This document shows, piece by piece, positions 1 to 11,161 of a stretch of 64,000 nucleotides of DNA. The stretch's first letter is position 1. Each line of letters begins with the position of its first letter. Origin of the DNA: Isoetes taiwanensis (taxonomy: Eukaryota > Streptophyta > Lycopodiopsida > Isoetales > Isoetaceae); the NCBI GenBank assembly GCA_021234155.1, contig JAJEKV010000013.1, positions 11,048,271 through 11,112,270 on the forward strand, in the 5' to 3' direction. The notes under the pieces are model-generated. The model saw only the letters and a list, made by a program, of their open reading frames with translations. It made no database searches and was not told the DNA's origin. Both the position numbers and the translations under genes were made by a program.

Positions 1-900
1 CATATGATGCGAAATCTTCATGCGCAGAAGTAATTGCATATAAGAAATTCACCTGGTGTGATCCTTGCGTAAAAAAGTAAATAGAAACACAAATATTCAA
101 CTTACAACTTAGCGTAAACAAATAGTATTTTAATAAACCAACACTTTATATACTAACACTTTACACTTTAAATAAGATATTTCTTTCTTTCCTTTTACTT
201 GAAAGCTATTTTTTTCAAGATGGATCACACCAAGCTTTAATAATACATATGCAAAAAAAGGGACACACTAAATTCGCATGGTGTGATCCACTTTCTTATT
301 TGTTGTCAAATTAAAATTAAACACAAGTACTCATTCCTATTTGTATCTAAAATGCTTTACCACTCTTAAGTACATAAGTCATTATCCCTTTTCAAAGAGC
401 ATATTATTTTTCAAGAAGGATCACACCAAGCGAATAGTACATATGCAACAAAAATGGAACACACTAAATTCGCATCGTGTGATCCACTTTCTTATTTGTT
501 GTCAAATTAAAATTAAACACAAGTACCCCTTCTCATTTAATGCTTTACCACCCCAAGTGCATAAAGTTATTAGTCCTTTTCAAAGAGCATATCTTTTTTT
601 AAGAAGGATCACATCAAGCATCCTATTTGCATCTAAAATACTTTACCAACTCTAGTAGTACATAAAGTTATTAGCCCTTTTCAAAAAGCAAACACTTTAT
701 CAATAAATGAGCACGTCACATATCCACACTTAACTTCAAATAAGACACATATGTATTTCTTTTATTAAAAGATAATCAAAGTAATTTTACTATAGGAAGT
801 CATGTTTTTCCAAAAAGATCACACCAAGCGAATTTTGTATAAGCTAAAAGGTTGGAATATACTAAATTCGCATGGTGTGATCCACTTTCTTGTTTGTTGT
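1..900. repeat. ~200-bp tandem array with 68-bp foldbacks
   Basis: A loosely conserved unit of about 195-200 bp recurs from the window start to about 900. Each good unit holds a foldback beginning GGATCACACCAAGCGAA and ending with the near-inverse TTCGCATGGTGTGATCC. Foldbacks lie at 222-289, 418-485 and 816-883, each 68 bp. A right arm alone ends at 64 (its left arm is degenerate or absent), and a left arm alone lies at 605-618. The sequence after each foldback (CACTTTCTTATTTGTTGTCA) is also shared, so this is a tandem array and not only scattered insertions. No convincing gene is present; the short ORFs here follow the repeat. Confidence 0.8.
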
Positions 901-1325
901 CAATAGATAATAACACCAAGTCCCTCATCAATAGTCTCTCATTTGCATATAAAATATGTATCATTCCAAGTTATATTATGTTTTTCGAAGAGGGTTCCAA
1001 AGCAAAATACAAACACATAATCAATAAGCCAACACTTTACCAACAACCAAAGCTTTATTAAATAAGATTTTTATGTTATTTTATCAAACCTAACAATGTT
1101 TCCATATGTGACACTTTGAGTTAACCCGATCCAAAGGCTCATGAAAGCGACATTTTATACAATATGTCTTTGGAGCTTTTGTGTGTCGTGGCATTAGTAA
1201 ACACCTCTAATGGAGCAAATATTTTGTAACTCATTTTTCAACAACCCGGATGCACGCCTTATCAAACATTTCTTCATTGCAAGGACACCATTCTCATAAG
1301 GCTTGCACAATTAAACTAAACGAGG

Positions 1326-1562
1326 TCATGGGGCGACTTTCAAGCTCGGCTCCACAATTTTACAACGTAAAACTAGATGCCCATTGCCCCTGAATGTATA
1401 TCTTGGAAAAGCATGTCTCTTATGTCCATATGTTAGACAACAACGATGCCAAGAATGCTTTTCCCTAGTCCCAAATCCCCGACATCCGATAAATATAGCC
1501 CAAAGAAAAATATTTGATTCAAAGGAGTGAGTATAAATCAAGAAGAGAGAAGAAAAAAGCAA
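1326..1562 (-). pseudogene. Possible zinc-knuckle-like transposon protein remnant
   Basis: The 78-codon minus-strand frame holds a Cys/His-rich stretch with several C and H residues spaced roughly like a retroelement zinc knuckle (CCLTYGHKRHAF in the middle). The last ligand of a CCHC knuckle is not in place, so this is only a resemblance. The rest of 1060-2500 shows no gene I can support. If real, it would be a nucleic-acid-binding part of a degenerate retrotransposon; chance is a fair alternative. Confidence 0.2.
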
Positions 1563-1563
1563 A

Positions 1564-1631
1564 GGATCACATGACGCGAAATCTCACTACACATTTACAA
1601 AGTGCATATGCATTTTCGCATGGTGTGATCC
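1564..1631. repeat. Isolated 68-bp foldback of the same family
   Basis: Same inverted ends as the array copies (left GGATCACATGACGCGAAA, right TTTCGCATGGTGTGATCC) and the same 68-bp length, but without the array's flanking unit. This suggests that the foldback can exist apart from the tandem array. The arms can pair over about 18 bp with a few mismatches. Whether it is mobile cannot be told from this copy. Confidence 0.7.
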
Positions 1632-2514
1632 ATGTATTATTGAGGATGCAAATTTGCAAATATCCTCCTCTTCAAACCCCTTCCCCCCCCCTTCCCTTTT
1701 TTTTTGCAATATACTATCCATAGCATTTATTTTGAACCCTATAGTTCTACCTATTCATTGCGTATGAATGTCGCCCTCCCGCGATGTAACTCCATAGTCA
1801 TCCTTCGTTAAGGATAGCATTCTCACCCACAAAGCCTATGGATAGATATCCTTCCACCGCCATGCCTTTATTGTTTTGTAAGTGATGAACTGCGAGAAGC
1901 AATGTAGGAGTACTAGGAGCAATGATGGATGCAATTAGAGATACTGATCGGTTTTGAATTGTTGTAGAATGAATGGCGAAGAAGCAATACGATGAATGGG
2001 AAGAGTCTGAAAAGTAGGAAAACTTCGAATGAAAATTTGGGTAGTAAAACATGGCATGTAACGTCGTTTGCTTGTCCGCACATCGCCTGCCGTTGTTGCT
2101 TAATTCTATGCTAAGCCCAAAAACACGGACACTTATTGGAGACTTGGATTCCCAAATGAAGAGCCGAAGGCGAGAGGATGCAATGGCGGCGCTAATGTGA
2201 ACAATGGAAATCTTGGTGCCAAAATTTGAAAAAGTGGTTGGTGCATGTGGGCATGTGCTGATGGCGGAAAAAAGTAGCCATTATTTTGGTCCGATCACGA
2301 TTTTCGAAAAATGCGGGCCATTAATGTGGTTGCAATGAATGCACAAACATATCCTATGAAATTTTGCCATGTGGATGCCAAGTAAGCCTGCTCCTCTTTC
2401 TACTTGCCAACTAATACTTTTTTGGAAAAAATGCGCAAACATCATTGGTCATGAAACATGGCGTGGAATTGCGGCATCCAAGATAAGGGCCATTTTGAGA
2501 CCCCAAATCCAGCC

Positions 2515-4106
2515 CTAATGTGGGATTGGCTCCCACCAAGTCACGAGAATAGTCTCAAAGTTCTCCTTCTTATCATCCATTTGTGGGTCCTCGGTAGCTA
2601 GGGCCCACCCAAGTTGGGCACAACACATCATCGTGTATGCCATAATAAACATACCTTTCTTCAAATCTTTGTATGGGTTGAATTCCGGCCGCGGGTTTGT
2701 CCTTCCGGGGCCGACATAAGGAGGAGTGATAGTAATTGGCTCTACCACTTCAGACTACATGAGGTGGAGCTTGTGCTTGCCTAGTACATGGCGAGGAAGT
2801 CATTATAAGTGCCTTTGTCAACTGATGTTCCCAGAAGTTCTTGCAAGAGTTTCATCCAATATTCAATCGTTGGCGTGGAATCGTCTTGGAGTAGTTGGCG
2901 GTTCGAGCACCTTTGTTAGACGTTGAACAAACAACCCAATGCAATATATGCTTGTGGATCTTGTTTCAAAGGGCCAAGGTCCTTCACCGATTTCTTGGGA
3001 GGAAGCGACTTAGATATCAAATCGGCATCATGGGCTTCCCGTCCTCTTTTCTTTCCACATCTTTATTCCACCCGTAAAGAAAAGCAAACCAATCTAGGTA
3101 AGTGGGTCTAGTTTTGTAATACATGGTGGCCAATCACCATTCATATAGCGAATCTGAAAGTTAGAGGGGTGGTATGACTGTCAATCTATCATCCCCATCC
3201 GGTATGTAGCCTTCTATAAAACCCTTCCAATCCGGAACTTTGTCAACAACATAGGGGGCGGTGTATTCAAGTTGCATTTGTGGAATTCATACAGATGGTT
3301 TCGGCATTGTGAGCACCTCTTCTTCTTTAAAGATGTAGAGAAGTTACCAAACAAGGCATCGATATCATCATGTGTGTGGGGCATCATGAACCCTAGCTCA
3401 ATCTCTTCAAACACACCAAGATATACTAGGTAAGAAAGATAGGAGAAGACATACCTATTCTTGTTACGTCCCTGTCGTTGTCCAAATTACCAAATAAAGT
3501 ATCTTGGGCGAGGCTTCAATGATGGTCCCCGTGCACGTGGCAAATTAGCGTATCTTGGTATTGGATAGTGACAACTTTGACTCCAAAGGCCGTTGTGTCT
3601 ACGCAATGAGGGAGACCCATTTTGGAGGCGATGATTCAAAATCGGCGGTGGCCTCCCCGCATACTTCGTGCCCCATCTCTAATCTCTTCAAGATGCTATT
3701 CAAAGAACCTACATGGAAGTTAGAGTCATCCGCCCCATAAGTCCAGGCAAAGTTTCCATAAGATCCATTCCCATGACCATGAGTCAATGCACCCGACCAA
3801 TGTCGTTTTTCAGCTTGTCAAGTCTCGGAGAGACTTTACTGATTGTTGCAATTTTGGAATCATTGTTTTGGCTTGATCCATTTTGTGTCGAATAATACAA
3901 AGATATTGGCCGGATACTGTGGGGAGTATAATCTCCACGACCAATATCGTGTGTGCGACCGCGAGGCTGCTCGATCTATGCGCTCTTCTTTCATCATGCA
4001 ACATCCTCCTCTCTCCTTCATCTTTGGTCTTGGTAACCGTGCGGATCACCTCACATGTATCGCATTTGGAGAATGCAATTTTCTTTGGCGACATCGCCGG
4101 CGTCAA
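2515..4106 (-). pseudogene. Decayed DUF7869-like transposon protein
   Basis: Minus-strand pieces in several frames line up in the order known for DUF7869 proteins, a large family of transposon-like proteins in plants, algae and fungi. A Cys motif KCDTC lies near 4051-4067, then a basic helical stretch, then KMDQAKT (3864-3883; family form DGMDQSKT). Next come LDN (near 3478-3489), RNKNRYVFSYL (3441-3468) and HTHDDIDALFG (3355-3380; family form GHTHEDIDxxF). Frameshifts separate the blocks, for example between LDN and RNKNRYV. The acidic and His residues of the two best motifs are kept. A possible C-terminal piece lies at 2515-2748. The function of the family is inferred to be transposition, from its RNase-H-like acidic motifs and repetitive genomic occurrence; this copy cannot encode a working protein. 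Confidence 0.65.
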
Positions 4107-4109
4107 AAC

Positions 4110-5520
4110 TCCGCCTCCACGTTCTATGAAAACCTGTCGGTGATACCTTCTTGCCGATCAATGCCACAACCTCTACATTAACCTCTTCTAGAATCTTTGG
4201 ACTTAAAAAACATTGCGTGCAACTTCGACATTCTCTCTATCCCTCCTCGTTTCTCCTGCTCACGGTTGGGGCAAGGATTCACCGTTCTCCCTCACGAACA
4301 TGGAAAACACACTCACATGCCAACGTCGAGGAGCGAGGCTTCAAGGTGCCACAGATTACCATGTTAGGCCTTGCGTGCACCCTCAAGAAATTGGGCCTTC
4401 CATTTCGGATCATGGAGACTTTGAGATCCCGGACCAAGGTACCACGCCCTTTTGGCGAGATTCCCCTGCGGCACAATCGTCCCACTCTTCGACCTTTCAT
4501 GTTGTTGGCCCGAACATGTCATAAACAAAAGTAACCCTATCACTTGATTTCATGGCAAGGAATTCCTTTACAGCATGTTAACAACTTGATTCCTAGAGAA
4601 CCCGACACAACACCTATTCTTGCAACACAAGGTCCTCCCCTGTAAGTGAGGATAGCATTCCGAGTGGTGAGACGAGCAAGCTTTGGTGGCCTAACAACCT
4701 TCCCCGGGTTGTCGGAATGAAAAGTGTAATGTCGTTTCTCATAATTTGGGTGCTTCGATGCTCGAGCTCCCCCGGCCGGACACAATATCTCGCTTCCCCG
4801 TTGCGGTCTTTGCGGTCAATATCTCCGAGACCTTTACTCCGTCAACACCGACGCAGGTCATTGCTCCATCTCACGAGCATCCCGGCCGGCACGCAAGCAA
4901 CCACGGCAACGGATGTTCACTTCCGTAAGGGAGGGAAACCTTCGATTCTGATACTCCCACAAACTTGAAACCCGCAAACTGGTCACAAATCGCATCATCG
5001 GGGCCGTTGAAAGATATGAATCCCTTCCGGCAATAATGGAGTCGCATGAGTGCCATATCTCACAATCCTTTTCAAGAAAGGGTATATCTTGTCGGGGTTG
5101 TGTCTCCTTCCCCACCGCTTGTCCGCTGTCTTTTTCGGGACGGCGTCATTAGCGACGACTCACGAGCATCTTCACTTCTCCGTAATCGAATGAGCCCCTC
5201 GGCTTCTCGCTATTGTGGTTGCATCCGGAGTTGGCCGGGGAAGGGTATGGTGGCGCCGAACACTTCCTCCACACCTACGCCGGTAGTCCTTTCGATATCT
5301 CCTTGAAGTGGCATTGTGTCATTTGCCCCACAACTCCCTTTGCTACTAGATGTTCATTAAGGAAGAGATACACAACCTTGCACAAGGATTTGAAGAGTGT
5401 TAAAATCGAGTAAGGAAGACGAGAAAGCAATGCAAATGACCTGGGGACTCCCATTCAATGGTTACAAGGACAATAAAATTGGTGGTGCCCTTTTACGTAT
5501 GAGGTGTTTAGATTCCCTTG
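4110..5520. other. No gene identified
   Basis: Minus-strand open stretches at 4279-4500 and 4858-5115 could be the 5' part of the decayed DUF7869-like gene that ends at 2515, because they lie directly upstream in the right orientation. I found no family motif in them. GC is higher than in the rest of the window. Confidence 0.3.
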
Positions 5521-5942
5521 TATAAGGTTAGTATTGGATGCAATAAGTCTCACAATGGGTAGAAAAGAAGGTTCTCACTCAAGAGGCCATATCAGCGCAT
5601 AAATTGGGCCAAATTTGTTCATTGTGGGTGGTAGAGGAGTCAGAAGTAGGCACACACTCGGCCCCACGCCAGAAGGTAGCCGTCACCAAGAGAAAACATA
5701 TTCGGGATACAAATTGGCCTAATTTACCTATCCGGTCATCTACGAAAGGGGACAATATGGGCATCACCCAATTTGTCCCATTGTTGCAATTGGTGACGCC
5801 CCAATTTGAACCGGCTCAGCTATATAAGGGTATTATTGATGCCGGTCGCCTCACAATGGGTACAAAAAGAAGGTTGTCGCTTCCGAAAGGACATATCCAT
5901 GCAAGACAAATTGGGCCCGGCCAATTTGTTCTGTGGTGTTAA
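5520..5942 (+). repeat. Direct repeat with AATTGGGC palindromes
   Basis: The stretch starting TATAAGG at 5521 and running through CTCACAATGGGTA, AAAGAAGGTT, CATATC and an AAATTGGGCC palindrome recurs from about 5821 to 5942, roughly 295 bp further on. Palindromic AATT-flanked cores lie at 5601-5616, 5711-5725, 5767-5808 and 5906-5929. The two repeat copies carry their palindromes at the same place, so those palindromes were present before the duplication. Confidence 0.6.
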
Positions 5943-7038
5943 AGACCGTGAAGCAGGCGTGAGACTTCAATTTAGTTGTCACCAAGATAAAACACCTGAT
6001 ATATGGTTGCCCATCCCGCAGTTTCACCTACCTCGTCACCTACACATACACAAACTAAGAGAACTAAGGAGGCGTATTACTAACTGAATTTTATCATTGA
6101 GCTCCCAAAACAAATACAATCGAAAGCATTGAAGGGCCCGACTACACAAACAAGGGTTAATGGAAAAATAGCGGCACACAAATCCGCATGACAATTTCGG
6201 GAAAAGGGGCGGAATCGCATCGAAATTTAGAGTTTATGTAAATGTGGCGATAACCCGGGTGAATGAGGAGGAGTAAATCAAGGGTCAAGCCATCGAAAAA
6301 GGCGTGAATGGAAAGGTGTGAATGAACAAAGCGTGCTTGAAGAGGTGCGAATAAACGGCCAGGTGAATGGAAAGGCGTGATTGATAAAAAACGGGTCACA
6401 TCACATTTGGCAATTACACATCGAGGTATGGCGAATTTAAGCGTGGGAGCAAAGACAAACCTTTGGAGATCTCGTGGCCATGAATATGAATCAAGATGTT
6501 TTGCGTCTTGTAGAAAAGATAGTAGCCAAACAAGGCACCTTAAAAAACAACAGTTTGAAGCGCATTTACATTTAAACATGAATTCCCCAAAATTTGAATG
6601 TAATTTCCCCCAATTTTTAAAGTTAAATGTCCCACCTAATTTCGAAATAATATGTCCGTCCCGGAACTTTGAAACACAAGTTCCGCCCTAAAGCATACGT
6701 CGCGACACGTGCATGACTCGAATTAATTTTGGGGGCTTTTAAATGGCAATTTGAAATTCAAAAAAATCCAGCACTCATTATTAAGGTCCACAATTAATTC
6801 CTCACGCCGAACCCATCAACGGTCCATTTTTATTTCAAAGGGCCAAGGCGGCATGCACGACGCGTGTCTTCGCCCTAAGAGGGTCCATAACCCTTTAAAA
6901 GCCCCTCATTCTCCTCATTGCGCAGATTTAGAAAATTCGTGCTTCTTTGGCGCTTTGTGCTCAAAAGCTAAACACCGCCGCCTTCATATTTCTTAGCCAC
7001 GAAAGTCGTTCTCGGCCAAGACTATACTCCCGAACCAA

Positions 7039-8039
7039 ATGGAAACTTTGGATCGAGCTCTTGGCGCCTTGTGTCTCTCGGTAAACGTCGCCGTCACGTT
7101 GGCCTTCCTCTGCTGCATTGACCCATCGGGCCAAAAACCCCCTCAGACACCAAGGAATTCCCTGCAGTTTGATGGCATCTCGCCCACCACCGGTGGCAAA
7201 GGTAAGGTGGACTACTTTCTTAATATAAACTTGGCTTGCGATTAAGTATCGGCTATAACATCTCGACATATGAACATCTTCTAGATGCCTCACTTTGGTC
7301 CCCAGATGTGTATACCAGAGTCTGCGAGGCGAATAGGGCAATTGCTTCCCTTTGGGGTGTTTCATTTTGCAAAACATTGGACTTTTTCCCTAACACTAGC
7401 GTGGGCGGGCCCAATTTACTTATCCCCACACCATCAATGTGGGCGGGGCCGCCAGGTTGCCTATCCGGAGCACAAAGTGGGGAGACGCCGGTTATAGATC
7501 CACAGAAACGACTACCTTTGATGGTAGACTTGGGGTACTAAATTGGGCGTCGCCCAATTTACTCCCTACCCAAGTCTACCATCCAAGGAAGTCAGGTTTC
7601 TCCGGGATAGGCAAACCGGGCCCACTTTGGTGTGAGGGGATAAGTAAATTGGGCTCACCAATTTAGTATGCGTAGGATCCGGGTAAAAATTGGCGGGCTC
7701 AATTTGGCCCCCTCGCGGATACAATCGTCTCCTCTCACTCAAGGCTCACCATGAGTTGAGCCGAAAGCAAATTGGGCGGGCCCCAATTTGGTGTCTTGGG
7801 GATCGTGGCAAATTGGGCGGCCGAATTTGCCTCCATCGACAACAACCTCTTCAGCCCCAAGTCTCCCAAGTACTAACGCTTACTTTCCGCTTCTGGCAGA
7901 ATTAATATGGCGCCAACAAAGCGGCATCGCCGGTTCCCTGTCATTCGACCCAAATTTGCAGAGAGGCTATTGCAATAGAGAATGCAAGAACGTAAGAAGA
8001 GAAAGAACTGTTCTGTTGGCATCCGTGTTGTGCCAATGA
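7039..8039 (+). CDS. Predicted two-exon gene, unknown function
   Basis: Exon 1 (7039-7201) ends at GGCAAAG before a good donor, GTAAGG. Exon 2 (7900-8039) follows a textbook intron end: branch-point TACTAAC at 7871-7877, a pyrimidine-rich tract and CAG at 7897-7899. The splice joins the two frames and yields 100 codons plus stop. The N-terminus has a hydrophobic stretch (VNVAVTLAFLCC) that could be a signal or membrane segment; the C-terminal part is basic. I recognise no domain. The predicted 698-bp intron contains a long foldback and several AATTGGGC palindromes. The prediction rests only on splice signals and frame, and the gene may be part of a longer or broken transcript. Confidence 0.3.
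7407..7654. repeat. Long foldback (inverted repeat) element
   Basis: The left arm (7407-7549) and right arm (7551-7654) are inverted copies. Shared blocks, read inwards, are CCCAATTTACTTATCCCC, GTTTGCCTATCC or GTTGCCTATCC, GATGGTAGACTTGGG and AAATTGGGCG, meeting at about 7550. The left arm has about 40 extra bases. Both outer ends and the centre carry the AATTGGGC motif that is scattered elsewhere in 5.6-16.1 kb. This looks like a MITE or foldback element; no coding capacity. Confidence 0.75.
7686..7835. repeat. Cluster of three short palindromes
   Basis: AATTGGCGGGCTCAATT near 7688-7705, AATTGGGCGGGCCCCAATT near 7771-7790 and AATTGGGCGGCCGAATT near 7811-7828 are imperfect palindromes of the AATTGGGC family. 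All lie within the intron predicted for the gene starting at 7039. Confidence 0.65.
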
Positions 8040-8043
8040 AATT

Positions 8044-9500
8044 TTGACGGTTAAGCCGAGAATGGGTCCGTGCATAGAGATAGGGAATATTCATCCCGGG
8101 TCCCGCACAAACCACCTCAAGGATCTTACGCTTTTCTTTGGCAAGATAGGGGCAAGAAAAAATAATTCGGCGGGTATCGTCATCGACATGGAGGTCTCAC
8201 ACGAGAACAAGGATGACTTCCTCATCGGCGTTGAAGACACCATAGATCGGACTTTTTGTCCGTTATAAAGTTCCACTATCTAAGTACGAGCCATGTATGA
8301 TGAACGCAAGTATAAAAGGAAAGCCCATTCTTGCTTTCGCCGAAAAGGATGGGCGCTGGACTCATATGAAAGTTTAGGAGCGCCGGGCATCAAATCAAGC
8401 CCGATATTTTGGATGGCTACTACATTTGTCGACAAGGTGGATATTAGAGCACAAACAGGAACAGGTCGAAGCAGCTTACGTTCCGCGAATCAGGGGCAAA
8501 AACCAACCTAAAGTGTCACGATACTAAGTGGCTTAAGTCTAGATACAAGAAAGGTGAGAAACAACCTAAGCAGGGGCAATTATAAATGGAGCCGATACAG
8601 CCGATCAAGAAGGCGAGGACACCGCTAAGGCTATTCACCGTAGTAAAGGCGCCACTAAACTTATATTCGTTGGAATGAAGAGAACATCAAGGTCGCCCGA
8701 TGCGAAAAGTAAGAGGACCAGCCGTCGAAGAGGAACCCCTAAAGCCGCATGGGAAAAAAGATTTAGGTGGTCCGGTCAAGAGCGCAAGCTGGACGGTTAT
8801 CACGCGAGCCCAAAAAACGGAGAGCGAGTCCTTGTCTTCTTCTTCATCCGAAGAACCGGAGAGTAGCCGCGCGGATCGCGGAAGTTCACTCCATCCGTGG
8901 CGCGTCGCCACTCGAGAGCGGATATGAGTTGTCACAAAGCGCCATAGCAAAGCATCAAACAAACCGGAGAGAATCTACCCTCCGGGGTGGGCTTCGAGAT
9001 TGAAGTCGATGTGTTCAAGATGCATAAAGCCCCGCAAATATGACTTGTAGGGTCATAAGTCCAGAGCACTTGACACTCTCTACTAATCGTTTATCGCCCA
9101 TCGATGCACCCTCCCCCGGCGATGATGCGTCGGCAGCTTCGATCCACCTGAGCAGGCGAGCAATCAAATGGAAGAAGAAGAATGGCATCTGCAAAATCTG
9201 CGTATCATTGGATTGTTAATGGGCAACCATACACGACCACGGTTGCTCAAACGCTTGTCACACAAGCTTTGGCATGGCCTGAAAGGAAGCACTTGGCGTA
9301 ACTCGATATTCTTTTTCTATGCCAAAAGGAAATGCCGAGTCCCGCGGCGAAATCTCACAAAGAATCCGAGCACGCTTAAATTAAGCCGTGAGAATAATGA
9401 CATAACAAAGAAGACTATACACGAGGAAGTATTTTTCAAGAAATTCAAGAGCCTTGTTGGGCATTCTACTGGAAGCCTAAGAAGGGCAAACGCTGGCATC
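8044..9500 (+). other. Open but unassigned stretch
   Basis: Several plus-strand frames of 60-150 codons overlap here (8044-8268, 8675-8927, 9168-9629). One around 8700-8927 is rich in Ser and Glu (a run of SESLSSSSSEE), which could be a disordered protein segment. No domain, start context or consistent splice chain was found. It may be more exons of the unknown gene in this block. Confidence 0.2.
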
Positions 9501-9567
9501 TGGCCGATTGAGCGTGTTCGTAGAAGTGCACTACCACCATTACCAGTTCTTCAAGCATTCACAAGTT

Positions 9568-9732
9568 CGAAATTGGGCGCCCGCCTACCTTTCAACACTC
9601 TTCTTTTCAAATTGGGGGCCAATTTCTAGGACGGTACCAAATAGGGCCCGCCTATTTAGGAACGCCAGGAAAATTGAGCGCCCCCAATTCGAGTGTGTCG
9701 GATGATCCGAAATTAAGTGGGGCCCAATTTGC
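9568..9732. repeat. Cluster of five adjacent AATTGGGC-type palindromes
   Basis: Five imperfect palindromes follow each other within 165 bp, at 9569-9591, 9608-9626, 9637-9660, 9670-9690 and 9709-9732. Each has an A/T-rich flank (AATT or AATA) around a G/C core such as GGGCGCCC or GGGCCC. They differ in sequence between the palindromes, so this is not a simple tandem repeat. Confidence 0.7.
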
Positions 9733-10587
9733 GTCAACTAGTGCAAGCAAATTAAAATGATGTGTATGCGCCTTATCTCGCGCCTTCTTTGTCATCTGAG
9801 ATTGGAAAGTCAGAAGCCGCAAACGATTAAGAAGTCAACTATGCGTGACTACGACTACTTTGTATATCTTGACGATTAAGTCGTGGAATATGTGCACCGG
9901 GTTGCCGGTTATTCTCTGAAAATACGGTTGAAGGATGAGAAGGGAGAAAACATTGAGGTGAAGGATAGGCTTAGACTTTTCACCAATAATTCCCGTCGCC
10001 CATTAAAGTCCATGCATCCTCTAGATCCGCAAAAAGTCTGCCAAAGGAGATCAAGGATGGCACCACATTCTGAAGGAAGCAAGAGTTATCTTGGGAGACG
10101 ACTATGAAAGTCGAGCCGAGAGCTGAAGAAGATGGAACAATGGAGCGGGCCCTTGTCGGATACATGAAGGAAGTGAAGAAACTTCCTTTTCAAGACATGG
10201 CTGCCTTGAGGCAAGCTCACCCCCCATATTCCTGGAAGAGAATCGATGCTTATGTTATTAAGCAGCATCGGATGGATGAAGGGCGCGAAAAGAGATGGAG
10301 AAGGAAAGCTTTCGAGTCCCTCTGACAAAGTAAGTAGACGCCTCTTCTAGAGCCCGGTTGAGGAGGGTGGCAAATCTTTCAAGTGTTTCCACGTTAGTCC
10401 GCGAGGTTTGTGCGTGGGCGTGGTAAACACCGGCCCGCTTCATTGGATGCGACTTCGGATATACGAAGAAAATGGCCAAGGAAGATTATGAAAAATTCCT
10501 TGACCAGCTAAGCCGCGATGACGGACCAGCGGCTTTCTTGGGTAGCTATATTTATTACCCCGCATCTTCAATGAGTGCCTATCCGCC

Positions 10588-11161
10588 ATGAAGACAATAG
10601 ACGGTGGCAGCCGTGTTTGGGTTGGTTCCTACCAGGACCCCCCGGCCAGAACTGCGACTACCTCTAGAGTTCGAGAGTTGCAATGTCTTGTCCTGCTAAT
10701 GTATGTTGCCAGAGACGCAGCGGCTACGCCATCAGTACAGGAAATAAATATTTGCTTCGCCAATTCCGACCATCCAAAGCAATATGCTAAGTTTCCCAAG
10801 CATTTACGAGAAAAACAGGACATCGAAAAGAATTTGCCTGATCACGAGTGTGCAGCAGGTATGCATTTTAAATTGGGCGCCCGCCCAATTTGCTTGTTGA
10901 CTATCAATGTTTCTAACATTTGTTTTCCGTGCAGCTTATTGGCTGTATCGACCTTGGTGCGACAAGGGTGCAGCAGGTGGGGGAGGAGTACTGGTGCAAA
11001 ATCAGTTGGAAAGTAGGACGTGCACCTATCTAGTGCGTGTTGATGCCGAAGGGTTGCAATCGTTCTCGACTTCTTTTCGGTGGTGCTTTTTTAGCCGAAG
11101 GCAGCGCAGAAGGGCTATAAAACATTGTCTTTTGAGACAGCATTTGGAAGCTGGAAATTAA
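10588..11161 (+). CDS. Predicted two-exon gene with a palindrome-bearing 76-bp intron
   Basis: Exon 1 (10588-10858) ends GCAGCAG before GTATGC; exon 2 (10935-11161) follows TTTTCCGTGCAG. Removing 10859-10934 (76 bp) keeps the reading frame and gives 165 codons plus stop. The N-terminal part has mixed composition. The second exon begins AYWLYRPWCDKG, then a Gly-rich GGGG, and ends in a basic stretch. No domain is recognised. The intron carries a near-perfect AATTGGGC palindrome at 10870-10891 as its most prominent feature. The start at 10588 is simply the first ATG of the frame, and upstream exons are possible. Splicing is inferred from signals and frame only. Confidence 0.35.
10870..10891. 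repeat. AATTGGGC palindrome
   Basis: A 22-bp imperfect palindrome, AAATTGGGCG then CCC then GCCCAATTT, with arms of about nine bases. It lies inside the 76-bp intron predicted for the gene at 10588. Confidence 0.8.

Noticed and set aside
10086-10479. Overlapping ORFs near 10.1-10.5 kb as genes
   Set aside because: Both strands are open by chance in GC-richer sequence, with no motif or splice support.
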